A program made the translations under genes and the position numbers. A DNA stretch of 64,000 nt, from NCBI RefSeq assembly GCF_963676685.1, contig NC_092350.1, positions 43,321,705 through 43,385,704 on the forward strand, written 5' to 3'. Within the stretch, counting starts at the first letter, position 1. Each line of letters begins with the position of its first letter. The notes beneath the pieces were generated by a model. The model was not told the DNA's origin. It saw nothing but the letters and a program-made list of their open reading frames with translations, and did not search any database. The DNA comes from Mytilus edulis (lineage: Eukaryota; Mollusca; Bivalvia; Mytilida; Mytilidae). Below, piece by piece: positions 34,271 through 46,158 of this stretch.

Positions 34271-34633
34271 GGTATCATACAGTAAATAAAGGCAACAGTA
34301 GTATACCCTGTTCAAAACTCATAAATCCATGGACAAAAAACTAAATCGGGGTAACAAACTAAAACCGAGGGAAACGCATTAAATATAAGAGGAGAACAAC
34401 GACATAACACTAAAATGTAACACACATAGACAAAATTCCACGAGAATAACAAATATAACATATGTATATAACATCAAAACCAAATACATGAATTTGGGAT
34501 AGACAAGTACCGTGACACGTCTTATCGCAATGTGAATTTACACTTAAAAATAAGAGAAAAACGACACAACGTTATAATGTAATACACAGAAACGCACTAT
34601 AATATAACAATGGCCATATTCCTGACTTGGTAC
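34271..34633. repeat. Probable dispersed mussel repeat, single copy here
   Basis: Purine-rich AACGACATAACAC and AACGACACAACG blocks about 170 bp apart. I believe this resembles a common mussel repeat, but no second copy is present in the window to prove it. Confidence 0.35.
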
Positions 34634-36715
34634 AGGGCATTTTTGTCAAAGCCTGCAACTTTTGTTGCAGAAAGCTCGACATAGGGATAGTGATCCGGCG
34701 GTGGCGGCGGCGGCGGTGTTAGCTAACTTCTTAAAAGCTTTATATTTTAGAAGGTGGAAGACCTGGATGCTTCATACTTTGTATATAGATGCCTCATGTT
34801 ACGAAGTTTCCGTCAGTCACATGTCCAATGTCCTTGACCTCATTTTCATGGTTCAGTGACCACTTGAAAAAAAAGTTCAGATTTTTTTGTAATGTTGAAT
34901 TCTCTCTTATTATAAGTAATAGGATAACTATATTTGATATGTGCGTACCTTGAAAGGTCCTTATGTCTGTCAGACAGTTTTCACTTGACCTCGACCTCAT
35001 TTCATGGATCAGTGAACAAGGTTAAGTTTTGGTGGTCAAGTCCATATCTCGGATACTGCAAGCAATAGGGCTAGTATATTCGGTGTATGGAAGGACTGTA
35101 AGGTGTACATGTCCAACTGGCAGGTGTCATCTGACCTTGACCTCATTTTCATGGTTCAGTGGTTATAGTTAAATTTTTGTGTTTTGGTCTGTTTTTCTCA
35201 TACTATATGCAATAGGTCTACTATATTTGTTGTATGGAATGATTGTAAGGTGTACCTATCTAGCGGGCAGATGTCATGTGACCTTGACCTCATTTTCATG
35301 GTTCAGTGGTCAAAGTTAAGTTTTTGAGTTTTGGTCTTTTTATCTAATAATATATGCCATAGGTCATCTATGTTTGGTGTATGGAAATATTTTATGATCT
35401 TTATGTCAGTCGCGCAGGTTTTATTTGACCGTGACCTCATTTTCACGGTTCATTGCACAGTGTTAAGTTTTTGTGTTTTGGTCTATTTTTCTTAAACTAT
35501 AAGTAATAGGTCAACTATATATGTTGTATAGAAGCATTGTTATCTTTACATGTCTGCCTGGCATGGTTCATCTGACCTTGACCTCATTTTCAAGGTTCAT
35601 TGGTTTTTGTTTAGTTATCTTGGTTAATGTTAAGTTTATGTGACAGTTGTATTAAAGCGTAGCTTTATACTTAGGACTATCAACATAATATCAATTAGCA
35701 TATTAATCTATTGCAATAAAAAATCATAATATCTAATAAAATTTGTAGATTTAGCTAACAAAGTCCTTATATTTGTATAAAGTAACATTCGTTTATAGTG
35801 GGAAATTGTTTTAACGTTGAATAAGCTACAGTATACAATTAAAAATTGCTTGCTGGTCCCTCTGTGATTACCATTATATTACGCTGGTTCATTTCCCAAT
35901 CAATCTGCCACCAAGGGAAGATAACAAACTCGATTTTCGTTCATAGTGTTTTTCAAAAATGATGAACGGTTCTTTATATTGGTATGTAATCATTTTAAAC
36001 GTTTCAAATTTATGAAATTATATTTGTACATCAATGTTTTTGATACAACAATAACAAAAACTGAAATATATTGAATTGATACATTTTGTAATTATTCAAA
36101 ATTATATCAGAAACCTAAACTTAATTATAAAATAATGAACCTGTTAAGGGGAGAGAATACTCGCATAACTTTTTCGAATTGGCACATAATACAACGAAAT
36201 GTCACTCTTGCATACAAATGGCACATCAATATAATTAATTATCTGCGAAATCGTCCCCCACCTTCAATGATGATTCTAAATTATAAATATAACCAAAAGT
36301 TGTTAATCTATAGATAGTTAAGACTAATGAAAGCTAACCCAATGTAAAAATATTTCTTTGCAATTTTTTAAAACTTCCTCAGAAAAATACTCGAGCCACT
36401 TGACTTTCATAGCTCAAAATTAACGTTTTTACACAATATTTGAATAAAGTAGTTGAAGATTATTCGCTTCTCAAAGTGTAAGACGCAATAAAAATCGTAT
36501 GCTTGCACCATCCTACCGAAATACGGATTTAATTAAGTCCTGAACATTTCGACATTTCTTCGTATATTTTGAACAAAACCGGTTTTAACCAAATCACAAG
36601 TACGTGTTAAGATCCGACTAAATACCTATTTTCCTATATGGTCAGGTAAAGTTGCTATATCAATGATTAGTATAGAAGGCGAGACATTTCAGCGTGTGCA
36701 CTCTTGTTAAAGGAA
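34634..36715 (+). mobile_element. Tandem-core element G, six units, split by element F
   Basis: After a GGCGGTGGCGGCGGCGGCGG tract, six units each carry (T/C)GACCTCATTTTCATGGTTC at about 34833, 34991, 35137, 35284, 35431 and 35578, a period of 146-158 bp. The body stops at CATAATATCAAT (35695), and the 3' end resumes at TATCAATGATTAG (36658) through GGCGAGACATTTCAGCG. The 962 bp between is copy 2 of element F. TATCAAT is present on both sides as its target duplication. Confidence 0.8.
35696..36657 (+). mobile_element. 960-bp element F, copy 2 (962 bp), TSD TATCAAT
   Basis: Begins TAGCATATTAATC and ends AAAGTTGCTA. Flanked by TATCAAT on both sides (35689-35695 and 36658-36664); the repeat is ambiguous by one base, so 7-8 bp. 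It interrupts the 3' part of tandem-core element G, which fixes its borders. Near-identical inverse copy at 27539-28495. No protein of credible length, so it is non-autonomous. Confidence 0.85.
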
Positions 36716-37602
36716 AAAATGGTGGGTTGAACCTGGTTTTGTGGCATGCCAAACCTCGCACTTTTATGGCCATGTGAAATATAACATCAAAATGACAACA
36801 CAGGACTACAATATAAATAAATTGGAGAACACAATTGACAAAGAATCACACGAACAACAGCCAACAAACGGCAACAAGTTCAAAATTTTAATACGCCAGA
36901 AGTGTATTTTGTCCATACAAGACCTACGTGTGACGCCCAGATACAAAAGTTTGAAAGCCGAAACGAGTACAAAGTTGAACAGCATCGAGGACCAAAAGAT
37001 CAAAAAGGTTGTGCCAAAAACGGCAAGGGTTTTCTGTTAGTTACCAGAAAATCCCTATAATTTAGAATAATTTATACTTTTGCAAACAGTAAATTTTATA
37101 AAATTAATATTCAAAAGATGTACATGATAAAACTAAAGTATTAACTAATTACAGGAAACAACTGAAATACATTTACATAACCAGACATTTGAAACACAAA
37201 AGTAGACACATCCGAATAAGTTTAAACCTCTACGCCAAGTGACGTCCTTCACATTAAACCATCTTTCACATTTTTTATTCTCAACCAATATTTCAACATT
37301 GATAAAACAACTGAGAAGTATAAAGGGAATCTACCGAGCTCTCCAAGCACAGCTAAGTTAGAAGACGTTTTGTTTACACCGGCCTAAAATATACTTCATA
37401 TATCTTGAATTGGATTTATCTAAAAAAACATTAATATAAATGTGCTATAATAAATATTCACTTTCTTTCTGACATGCTACAGAGCTAGTTTTAAACAAAC
37501 CTTAGGTTTTATTGTATGGTCATATATATGTAATAGAGTAGAAATACTTGGATTTGAAGATGATAAAGATCTTTGCAATTTGGATACAGCTTCTATTGAT
37601 TT
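36716..37602. other. Non-coding spacer
   Basis: Contains a 99-codon plus-strand frame (36741-37040) with no domain. The text around GCATGCCAAACCTCGC and TACGCCAGAAGTG resembles dispersed mussel repeats from memory, so I do not call a gene. Confidence 0.45.
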
Positions 37603-38465
37603 TTGTCGAGCCTTCGACTTTAGTCGAAAAAGCGAGACTAAGCGATCCTACTTTCCGTCGGCGTCGGCGTCGTCGTCGGCGGCGTCCACAAATATTCACT
37701 CTGTGGTTAAAGTTTTTGAAATTTTAATAACTTTCTTAAACTATACTGGATTTCTACCAAACTTGGTCAGAAGCTTGTTTATGATCATAAGATAGTATCC
37801 AGAATTAAATTTTGTAAAAATAAAATTCTATTTTTTCTGTATTTTACTTATAAATGGACTTAGTTTTTTCTGCAGGGAAACATTACATTCACTCTGAGGT
37901 TAAAGTTTTTAGAATTTTAATAACTTTCTTAAACTATCCTTGGTTTGTTCCAAACTTGGACAGAAACTTGTTTATGATCATAAGATAGTATCCAGAAGTA
38001 AATTTTGTAAACAAATAAATCCATTTTTTCTGTATTTTACTTTTAAATGGACTAAGTTTTTCTGCGGGAAACATAACATTCACTCTGTGGTAAAAGTTTT
38101 TAAAATTTTAATAACTTTCTTAAACTATCCTGGGTTTGTACTAAACTTGGACAAAAGCTTATTTATGATCATTAGATAGTATCGAGAAGTAAATTTTGTA
38201 AAAAGACAACTCCATTTTTTCTGTATTTTACTTTTAAATGGACTTAGATTTTCTTCCAGTGAACATTACATACAGTCTGCAGTTAAAGTTTTCAAAACAT
38301 TTATTAGATTCATTAATTATTCTAGATTTTTACCAAACTTGGACAGAAGCTTCTTACAATCATAAGATAGTATCAAGAGGAATATTTTTATTGATTTTTT
38401 TTCCTCATTTTTGTTTAGTCTGTGATTTACAGCAAAAGTAGGCGAGACACTGGGTTCCGCGGAAC
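37603..38465 (+). mobile_element. Tandem-core element, four units of 191-193 bp
   Basis: Starts GTCGAGCCTTCGACTTTAGTC, followed by CGTCGGCGTCGGCGTCG. Then come four units marked by ATTCACTCTG or its variant at 37695, 37888, 38079 and about 38270. Each unit contains TTTTAATAACTTTCTTAAAC, CCAAACTTGGACAG and ATGATCATAAGATAGTATC. Ends near AGGCGAGACACTGGGTTCCG. The GGCGAGAC end is shared with element G. Confidence 0.75.
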
Positions 38466-38502
38466 CCTTACAAATTTTTTGTATAATTCTTTTATTCCTT
38501 GC

Positions 38503-38766
38503 TTAAAATGTCCACTCAATATAAGTTCTAAACCTAAAACACTTATAACTGTTAACATATTCTATAGTATCTTTCTCGAAATAAAAATATTCTTTTAAAA
38601 GTTTAACAGGTTTGTTAAATATAATAACTTTGGTTGTAGGTAGATTGACCTCTAAACACCATTTACAGTTGGAAAGCAGGTCACGGTTTGACCCCAAGTT
38701 TATCAGCACCAACGGAGTCACGTGACCGTGAAAATTCAGTAAAAAAACGGACGAGACAAACCTCAT
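38503..38766 (-). pseudogene. Fragment of LINE-type reverse transcriptase
   Basis: An 87-codon frame containing KWCLEVNLPTTKVIIFNK, then LLKEYFYFEKDTIEYVNSYK. This matches the segment after the YxDD active site of non-LTR retrotransposon RTs (W-L-VN-KTKV-IF-K, then a strand, then IE-V--YKYLG). The catalytic YADD box is not present and GLG-type residues after YK are lost, so this is a dead remnant. Preceding sequence on the same strand does not extend it in frame. Confidence 0.55.
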
Positions 38767-39139
38767 TTTAACTCACTAAATACTATTGTCGTAATTGAAA
38801 CTTATTGACCTATCAATTCAAAGTCCTTTATTCTTTATTTTATCTGCAAACTTGGAGTTTGGGTGAAAATTGTCAAGTCTCCTGATCGAAAAATCTAAAT
38901 ATTTACGAGGAAACTAAAAATGATGGGCTGAATTTAAATTTAATAAAGCATCTCATTAAGACAAACACTCGATATGAATATCTCGGCAATAGAATGTTGG
39001 ATACGCAAACGTCAAATTGTTTTCAAAACGAAGCGGTGGTTTTTATGCCGATTTGTGCAAGTGGTTATCTCCCCTTAATATCACCAGTCAAAAATAAAAA
39101 CCTAGCAAAATGCATAAAAATTAAAAAAGGAGTTTACTT

Positions 39140-40756
39140 AGATGAGACAATATCTGAAAAAGTCTAGTTTTTGGCAATAAGAAAAAACCAAAAAAAATTC
39201 TTTAGACCCGGTATTTTATTAGCACAAATCGAAGAACACACATTGGGGATCTAGGAACTGTTGTCTGTAATTCAAATACTTGTTTAATAAGGAAACAATT
39301 GCAATTTAAAAAATGGTACAAAAAAAATCCAGTTCTTTCCTGTTACCAAAGTGAATCAATTTCAAAAAGTTTCTAATGGGAATAAGGAATAAGTTTAAGA
39401 CACTATTTGTGGTTTACTAGTATATCCTGCAATAGTTTATCAAATGCCAATTATTGATTTTAGCATTTGCAATACAAAAGGTTTAGAAATATACTTAAAT
39501 ATAGTCAGATATGTCGGTAACATGAAAGAATCTTGAGTAACAGGACAACGGTAACAGGACAGAGTTGGTAACAGAAAGGATTTTTCTGCTTTATTTTAAA
39601 GTTTAAGAAAAATAAATCATTTTAGATTGGTCACAATTGGAAGATAACAGCAAACAATGTCATTTATCCTTTGAAACTGTATTTGCAAGATGAAAAATCT
39701 GCCCAGGTAATGAAAAATTCTAAAATAAATTCCTTTCTGTTACTATCTACTATACTAGAATTGCACAATGTTCTCTGCTGTTATCAAAAGCAAAAAACCT
39801 ATTTTTTTATTCAATATACTGTATATTATTTTGAAATTTATTTGATATGGGGGTGATAACTTATATTAAATGAAATGGTTGGCATATAGTAGATTAACTG
39901 TTCGATTCTTCAGTGAAATTGTCTTGAACATCCTTCCTGTTACTGATGATGATTATGCTGTTACTTTTGATCAGGTAACATGACAGAACGTAACAGAAAG
40001 GAATTACGCGATAGTTTTTGTCCTTTTTATCACATTAAATATAAGTGTATTTCCTGTGACATATAACTTTTAAAAAGATGATATAAAAACACACTTAATG
40101 TTGTGGTGCACACTTAAAAATATTCTCAGAAAGTGTAAAAAAAGGCTATAACAGGATAGAACACCAATAAGTATTTTTCTATAAATTCTTACCTTGGATG
40201 GGCTTGAATTTTCAAACCTGGCCGCCTTTCCAACTATTTCTTTGTACTAATACATTCAGAGAATGATGCTCTTCACAATACATAATGGGAAAATAACTTT
40301 TGGTCTTGTAAACGTTTCCACAGGTAAAAAAAACCCAGTGGTAACAGGAGGGAAATCACCCCTGGGGACAAATTTTTTTTCTCTTAAAATTTGCGAAATT
40401 TTATTACATGCTATAGTTATAATATAAAAAGACAAATTAGGGGCAAGTTTATTAAATAATATATCATATATGTTAGAATCGGACGCCTGTTTAGTTAATT
40501 TGGATATTATTTGAATGATTTAGTTTTCAAAAAAACACAAGGGACAACATGATTTTAGGGGGGGTTGAACATTTAAATTACAATATTTTATTGGAAGAAA
40601 TATAAGAATGAGTGTTTAATTGGCAGGCCATGGTGCATTATATAATTTAGTTTATACTAAAACTTAAAATTTTCAAAAAAGATGGTTGAATAAAAAAATA
40701 ATTGCTGGTGAAGTGCGGGACATGGAAATTAGACTTTTTCAGATATTGTCTCAGAT
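39140..40756. mobile_element. DNA transposon remnant, 1609 bp, 23-bp perfect TIRs, TSD AGAT
   Basis: The element spans 39144-40752. The left 23 bp start GAGACAATATCTGAAAAAGT and the right 23 bp are their exact inverse. AGAT is duplicated outside (39140-39143, 40753-40756). The interior repeats GTAACAGGA/GTAACAGAAAGG motifs several times and has no long frame. Superfamily not assigned. Confidence 0.82.
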
Positions 40757-41916
40757 ACAAAAATTAGAAAGAAAATAAACGAAACTCGATTTATAACTAT
40801 GTTATGATAATATAAAGAAGAGATACTTCCCTATTTTTCAGAGAAGGACTAAATGTAAAAAATTAAAAGACAAAATATTACTGTAGTAAAAAAAAACAAT
40901 TATGACACCTACAAAACTAAAAACCTAGCTATATTGAAAGAAATTAGATCTGGTGGATGAAATATACTACATGTAATTTTTATATGTGGGATCATTCCTA
41001 GCAGAATTTTTTTTTTAACACTTCTGATAATATTTAATGCAATAAAACATAGTTTATAGAATAATCTTGCTGAAAATTGATATAATTATTAGATAAATAG
41101 TACTGATCATATATATTTTATATTCTATAAAGTGTGACCAAGAGTCACAACAAATTTCTTCAAATTAAGAGAGCCTTTAAACTCAAGCCTATGTTTCTTA
41201 GTTTAACAGTAAAATACAGAAAAGGGATTTATAAGTTTTATACCAAAAATATTGACAGAAATTCTGTAAAAAAAAATATGCTTTAAATTATAAGTGAAAG
41301 TGACACAATTTTGAATTTCAGAATCATTATTATTATTGTAAAATTAAACTATTAAATTAGCTTGCACAGTAGCCCTTTGTCTTATTTCTCAGAGTATTTT
41401 ATAGATTATGAAAGTAAACTTTTTGGGAAAAATGGGGCTTCTTCTCTTGAACAGGTTGCTGTATCAGCTGCTTTAACTACATAATTAAGTATTGTATATA
41501 GACTTTACCTCAATACCAGTTATAGGAAATGAAATGAAACTGGTGGGACAAATTTTGTGCATTTTACTTCAATAATGATCAATGATGCTTAAATTTGACA
41601 AGAATTTGCTATTTTAATAAATTCAATTTTGTAAGAACTTTTGCTCTTATTACTATAAAATTGAGAATGGAAATATAGCTTACCAAGTAAAGAGATAATA
41701 AAATTTTATAAGCAAGATTTTATTAACTGACCTTCATTTCCTTTTTCATATGTTTTTTTCCTACAGAATTTTCTTTGCAATGCATTTTCTATTGCTATTT
41801 TTGTGCTTTTGTCCATCCATACAGTAGGCTATCAATAATTTGTCAGATCTGTCAGAATTTTCCAAGACGTTTAGCTTTTTAAAACCTGTCACAAGCCTTT
41901 TTCAACTGATTTTTAT
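40757..41916. other. Non-coding spacer
   Basis: Very AT-rich; no gene and no shared repeat recognised. Confidence 0.5.
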
Positions 41917-42284
41917 AGTTTGTTCTTATGTTGTACTGTTACACTACTGTCCCAGGTCAGTAGGGGGAGGTTTTGGCGACAACAAACTTGTTTAATCCCG
42001 CCACATTCTTTATGTACCTGTCTTAAGCCAGAAGCCTGTATTTCAGGTGTTGTCGTTTGAATCTGTGTGACATATTTGTTTTGCATCCATTATTTTGTAC
42101 TTAAATTAGGATGTTAGTTTTCTCGATAGAATTGTTTTACATTTGTCATTTCGGGGCCTTTTATAGCTGACTATGCGGTATGTAATTTGCTCAGTGTTGA
42201 AGGCAGTAAGGCGACCTATAGTTAATTTCTGTGTCATCTGGTCTCTTGTGGAGAGTTGCAATCATACCACATCTTCTTATTTTT
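41917..42284 (+). mobile_element. Retroposon family B, longest copy
   Basis: About 370 bp from TTGTTCTTATGTTGTACTG to CATACCACATCTTCTTA. Other copies in this window share its 3' end but start at different points inside it, the pattern of 5'-truncated reverse-transcribed copies. Blocks: TTTAATCCCGCC, GGTGTTGTCGTTTG, CGGGGCCTTTTATAGCTGAC, GTGTTGAAGGC, GACCTATAGTTA. I know this repeat as very common in Mytilus. No A box/B box pair was identified with certainty. Confidence 0.75.
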
Positions 42285-42546
42285 ATATCACCGTCCAAAA
42301 AAGAATAATAAACGAAAGTGAAAAATCGTCCTTTTTGTCGTTATTTTTGTGTAACGCTTATTCATCACTACAAATTGACACTGAGAGCAAAGGGGATAAG
42401 GGGAGTTGTTCTGATTGACCTATTTCCCGTATTTGATCCATTTATTTCACTGAACAATGATGCAGATAGTACATTGTTTTGGTTTTTCATGCACCGATAG
42501 GAAAACAAACAATGAAAAAGTATCTAAGAGTATCTAAAAAATATTT

Positions 42547-43578
42547 TTATTTCTTGAAAACATGAACACGCTGTTCGCCTTTGCCTCTGTAGAGTTGTTT
42601 CCAATTTGTAGTTAAATATGGATATCTTATTTTACCGTACCATCTTCCAGCGTTAAGTCTAAGGATTTCATTATCATAATCATACTGAACACCTATAGTA
42701 AGGGAGCCTCCAGGTTTAGTTACACACCATGCACGTGCTATTGCTATTATATCTCCCCATGGATTTAATGCGTCACCATACCTTCCTAACCCCGAGTGTT
42801 CTATAGAACTAAATGTAACAATGGCATCAAATGTTCCCAAAGTATTGTTTAGATAACGCATACGAAAATCAAACGGAACTATGGTTTTTACTTTTGGATG
42901 TTGAGATGAAATACTACCATACTCCAATGTCAATACTTCGCGCGCACCTGCTTCTAATACGCATGCCTCAACTCATGGATTTTCGGAACCTATCACCATA
43001 ACTCTTCCACCAACAATACCTGGTGCATGTTTCATAGCATCTCTAAGAGCATTTGTTTCTACAGCACCATAGTTACCGCCTAATCTACCTTGCCTCGCAC
43101 TGATTATCAAGTCTTCAATACCCTTCTCTGACCAAACAGGTGATTTGGCTTTTTTACCTAAATGCTGACTATCAAAATACCAATACGCTACTGTTATACG
43201 ATTGTTCATGGTGTATTCAGCCATCAGATTTTTTGGAATTGATTTTGGTGCACGTGGTAGCCCATGACCACGGTCTACATATTTGTTTCTGAATATCGCA
43301 TGACAGTCAATATCTGCGTTGATATGATGAAAATATGGTCCAGGTGATCCTTTACTCGACGTGTTACACAACTGACCACAGTCACTACGAATTATTTCCA
43401 AAGGAGTCGCAGGAGGTACATGTAGGAGTACTTTTATCGCCTTCTGTCGGTTTCCAAAAGTATTAAAACCAATTTTTATTTTATTACTAAATGACTGTAC
43501 AATATTGTTTGGAATCCAAATCCATGCAATAATTAAAAAAAATGATATAGCACCAATATACCTTTTCTTTAACTCCAT
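42547..43578 (-). CDS. DUF268-family membrane-anchored protein with premature TGA
   Basis: A 343-codon intronless frame, open from ATG at 43578 to the final stop except for one internal TGA at 42975-42973 (codon 202). Residues 8-23 form a hydrophobic signal anchor (GAISFFLIIAWIWIP), suggesting a type II membrane protein in the secretory pathway. Downstream, MVIGSENP-TGA-VEACVLEAGA, VTFSSIEHSGLGRYGDALNP and ARAWCVTKPGGSL match the DUF268 family (Pfam PF03269), a methyltransferase-like fold first defined in Caenorhabditis. The stop replaces the tryptophan expected in ENPWVEA, so a single G-to-A change (TGG to TGA) explains it. Truncation there would remove most of the conserved domain. Possible readings are a recent null allele, a sequencing error, or readthrough. 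The absence of introns fits a retrocopy or an intron-poor family. Confidence 0.85.
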
Positions 43579-44387
43579 ATTTTGATCACTTGGAAAAAAA
43601 TGGTCGACCTTTAGTTATTATCTGTAATATTTCAGCAATACTAAAATAAAAAGAGGAGACATTTAAACAACAAGCATCGATGTTTGTAAATATTATGATA
43701 ATGAATGTAAATTGTAAAACCAGTCCATGCCGATGATATCGCCGGCGAAATGACGATTAAAGTAGTCAAAGATTCCATCATATTTCCACAATGGTCATTT
43801 CAATTTTGAACATTTAAAATGAGGAAATGTTGAAATACCCATTGTGAAAAAATTATAGAATCCACCAAATATTAAAAGAAGAAGTTTTAGTTTCAAACAT
43901 GGAAGTATGACTTATTTGTATTCATATACTAGTATATATAACAGGCATTCTCCTGTTTTCATTGGATATTACGATCACGTGTTTCAACGGTTATTTTATG
44001 TATCCGAAGCCTTGTTTCTTTTTTTTAAATATATTGACGCTATGTTTCTATTTATATGTATATTGATGTCAATATTTAAAATCTTTCTTAATTTAGATCC
44101 GGACCAAAATTACTCTACGTCATGACGTCACATATATAATAATCGGAGGAAATGCCTCAGCAGACGGAAAGAAAATTTGCAAGTTTATCAGAAGAAAATA
44201 TCAATAATTTGATGTTAAATGCAGACGCTAATTAAGAATACAAGAAAGCTAACTCATCAAGCTGTGAAGTTTTTCAAAGAATATTCATATTTTTTAATCA
44301 CATGTTAAAAAAATCTTTTAAAATACAATTTAAAAATACACAGAAAGAACACCGATGTTCATATTCCTAATACATTATTTACATATG
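43579..44387. other. Upstream region of the DUF268 gene
   Basis: Presumed promoter side of the minus-strand gene. No clear TATA box or other site; AT-rich. Confidence 0.4.
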
Positions 44388-45306
44388 TAACGTAAGGGTA
44401 CCCAAATTGCACCGAGTACCCAAATTGCACCTATTTAGAAAAAATAGCAACGGAAATCTTACAAGATTTCCTAGAGACAATTTGTATTTTTATGATTTGA
44501 TACTATGCACATCTTTCAACATAGGTAAACATATTTAGATATACACTGAACGTTCACAGTATTTATCAACAGATGGACTGTTTAGGCAGCAACCATTTGA
44601 TTTTCTGGGGGGGGGCTATGGTTTTTTTTACTGGACAATTTTTTTTTTTCGCCTGCGGCGAAAAACAATCTATTTTTTTCGCGAGAAGTCGAAAACAATT
44701 TTTTTCTTTCAATTTTAGCATTACATATAGTGGCAGCTGAGGGTGAAACAAACAATTTTTTTTTCTCAGAATCAAAAACAAATTATTTTTTTCTCCAAAA
44801 ACTCGAAACAAACTTTTTTTTCCAAAAAAACCATAGCCCCCCCCCCCAGAAAATCAAATGGTTGCTGCCTTACTGAAAAAGCAAAATGTACGAAAACGTC
44901 ATCATGCGACGTCATCAAAACGTCATCTTTTTAAAATTAGCAAATACAATATATTATAAGTATCCATTTCGTAAAATATGAAGAGTAAGCATGGACTAAT
45001 ATCCAATTGTTCAAAATATTTTAAGAAATTAAACAAAAGCTCGGTTATTAGACTTTTGACGATGTGAATTTAAGCATGGATGCAATTTGGGTACTCCTCA
45101 TTACAGAATCATGGATAGTTTGGAGGTTGATTCAAACCAATTTTTTTATGACTCAATATGGATTAAAAATTAAATTGGTGTACCTATACAATAAAGAAGG
45201 ATAGGGCTACAAAATAAACGCATTAAAGGACATTTATTTATTGATCATAAAAAAACGTAGGTGAAAAAACTGTCAAAATAGGTGCAATTTGGGTACCGTC
45301 ACGTTA
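44388..45306. mobile_element. TIR element, 919 bp, containing a nested MITE
   Basis: Left end TAACGTAAGGGTACCCAAAT and right end, inverted, TAACGTGACGGTACCCAAAT; both continue into TGCACC. A second GTACCCAAATTGCACC just inside the left end and ATGCAATTTGGGTACTC at about 45078 are subterminal copies. No coding capacity. The 285-bp foldback at 44585-44869 is inserted within it. Confidence 0.75.
44582..44872. mobile_element. Foldback MITE, 285 bp, TSD TTA (PIF/Harbinger-like)
   Basis: Element 44585-44869 begins GGCAGCAACCATTTGATTTT and ends with its exact inverse; the arms continue through a G run (about 9) or C run (about 11) and CTATGGTTTTTT, over 40 bp. TTA is duplicated outside (44582-44584, 44870-44872), the PIF/Harbinger target. 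The loop contains CGAAAACAA and GAAACAAAC motifs in both orientations. A related end occurs at about 50159-50187 (GCTGCCATTTGATTTTTAGG). Confidence 0.8.
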
Positions 45307-45388
45307 TATATATATATATAAATTAAGGACTTTCACTCAGTCAATATTGACTTCGTCTTCGGTCAATAAAATCTGAACCGATATATAT

Positions 45389-45550
45389 AGATTCTACCAC
45401 TGCAACGAGTGTAATACGATATTTATCCACTCGAGACAGTTAAATTTTCAAATTTAAAACGCGAGGCTTGCCCGAGCGTTTTAAATATTTAAAATTTAAC
45501 TGTCGAGAGTGGATAAATATCGTATTACATGAGATTTGGTGGTATAATCT
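45389..45550. repeat. Long palindrome (hairpin family H), copy 1
   Basis: A 162-bp inverted repeat centred near 45470: TGTAATACGATATTTATCCA and its inverse, then (C)GACAGTTAAATTTT and its inverse, with a GC-rich loop GCGAGGCTTGCCCGAGCG. Outer borders AGATTCTACCAC and GGTATAATCT are also inverted. A related palindrome lies at 60605-60765. Confidence 0.8.
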
Positions 45551-45840
45551 GTTTCTCTAATGATTTTCTAACATTGTGCAGGCAAATTTTTCCCTTCTTT
45601 TCCAATGATCTGCAAAAAGATGTGTTCTTTCTATGTGACGTCATCAGGCATGGTCGCCTTTTTCATGCCGTCACAATAGTAATTTCAGAGGAAAGCAAAA
45701 AAATTCGACGTCATAATCGGATTTCAACTAATGAAGTACTGAGATCAAATGAACCACACGTTGATTACATTTTTTTATACAATGGGTGCAGAATTAGAGA
45801 AATATATAACGTATTGACCTCGTTAAAACTCCAAAATTGA
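45551..45840 (+). repeat. Non-palindromic flank of hairpin family H
   Basis: In all six frames the best match to the flank of the second hairpin (60375-60600, minus) is here: VFFLCDVIRHGRLFHAVTIV versus VYFLCDASDIVAFFHTVTVG. So a roughly 200-bp block travels with the palindrome. A 103-codon frame crosses it but diverges quickly; I regard it as repeat sequence rather than a gene. Confidence 0.55.
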
Positions 45841-46158
45841 TAAATATAAGTTCAATGTAAGACAACACACACTAAGACATAAGCCCGAATTTCCAGCTAC
45901 TTTGTAGCTGCGGTCTTATCAGACATCATGACCATGTATCATGCTGGGTTTGTTGATCTTAATCCCCCAAATAACTGGTCACATACATATTATATTACTT
46001 AATATAGTTACATCATTTTCAGTACAGATAAAAATGTGTATAAATGATTCCTAGAGAATAATATAATATTGATATAGAAATTGAATATTAAAGTTTGATC
46101 ATGTGAAAGTTATACGCCCCTGGAATCTGAAACTTCTTCACACAGTATGGAATGTTTA

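Noticed and set aside
27541..36655. A single 9.1-kb giant element with 960-bp terminal inverted repeats and TA flanks
   Set aside because: The right arm has its own target duplication (TATCAAT) and interrupts a known tandem-repeat element on both sides, so the arms are two separate insertions in opposite orientation.
36741..37040. 99-codon plus-strand frame
   Set aside because: The DNA resembles a dispersed mussel repeat and the protein text has no recognisable family.
45529..45840. 103-codon frame next to the palindrome
   Set aside because: Related text at 60375-60566 diverges rapidly and carries different frames; better explained as repeat DNA.
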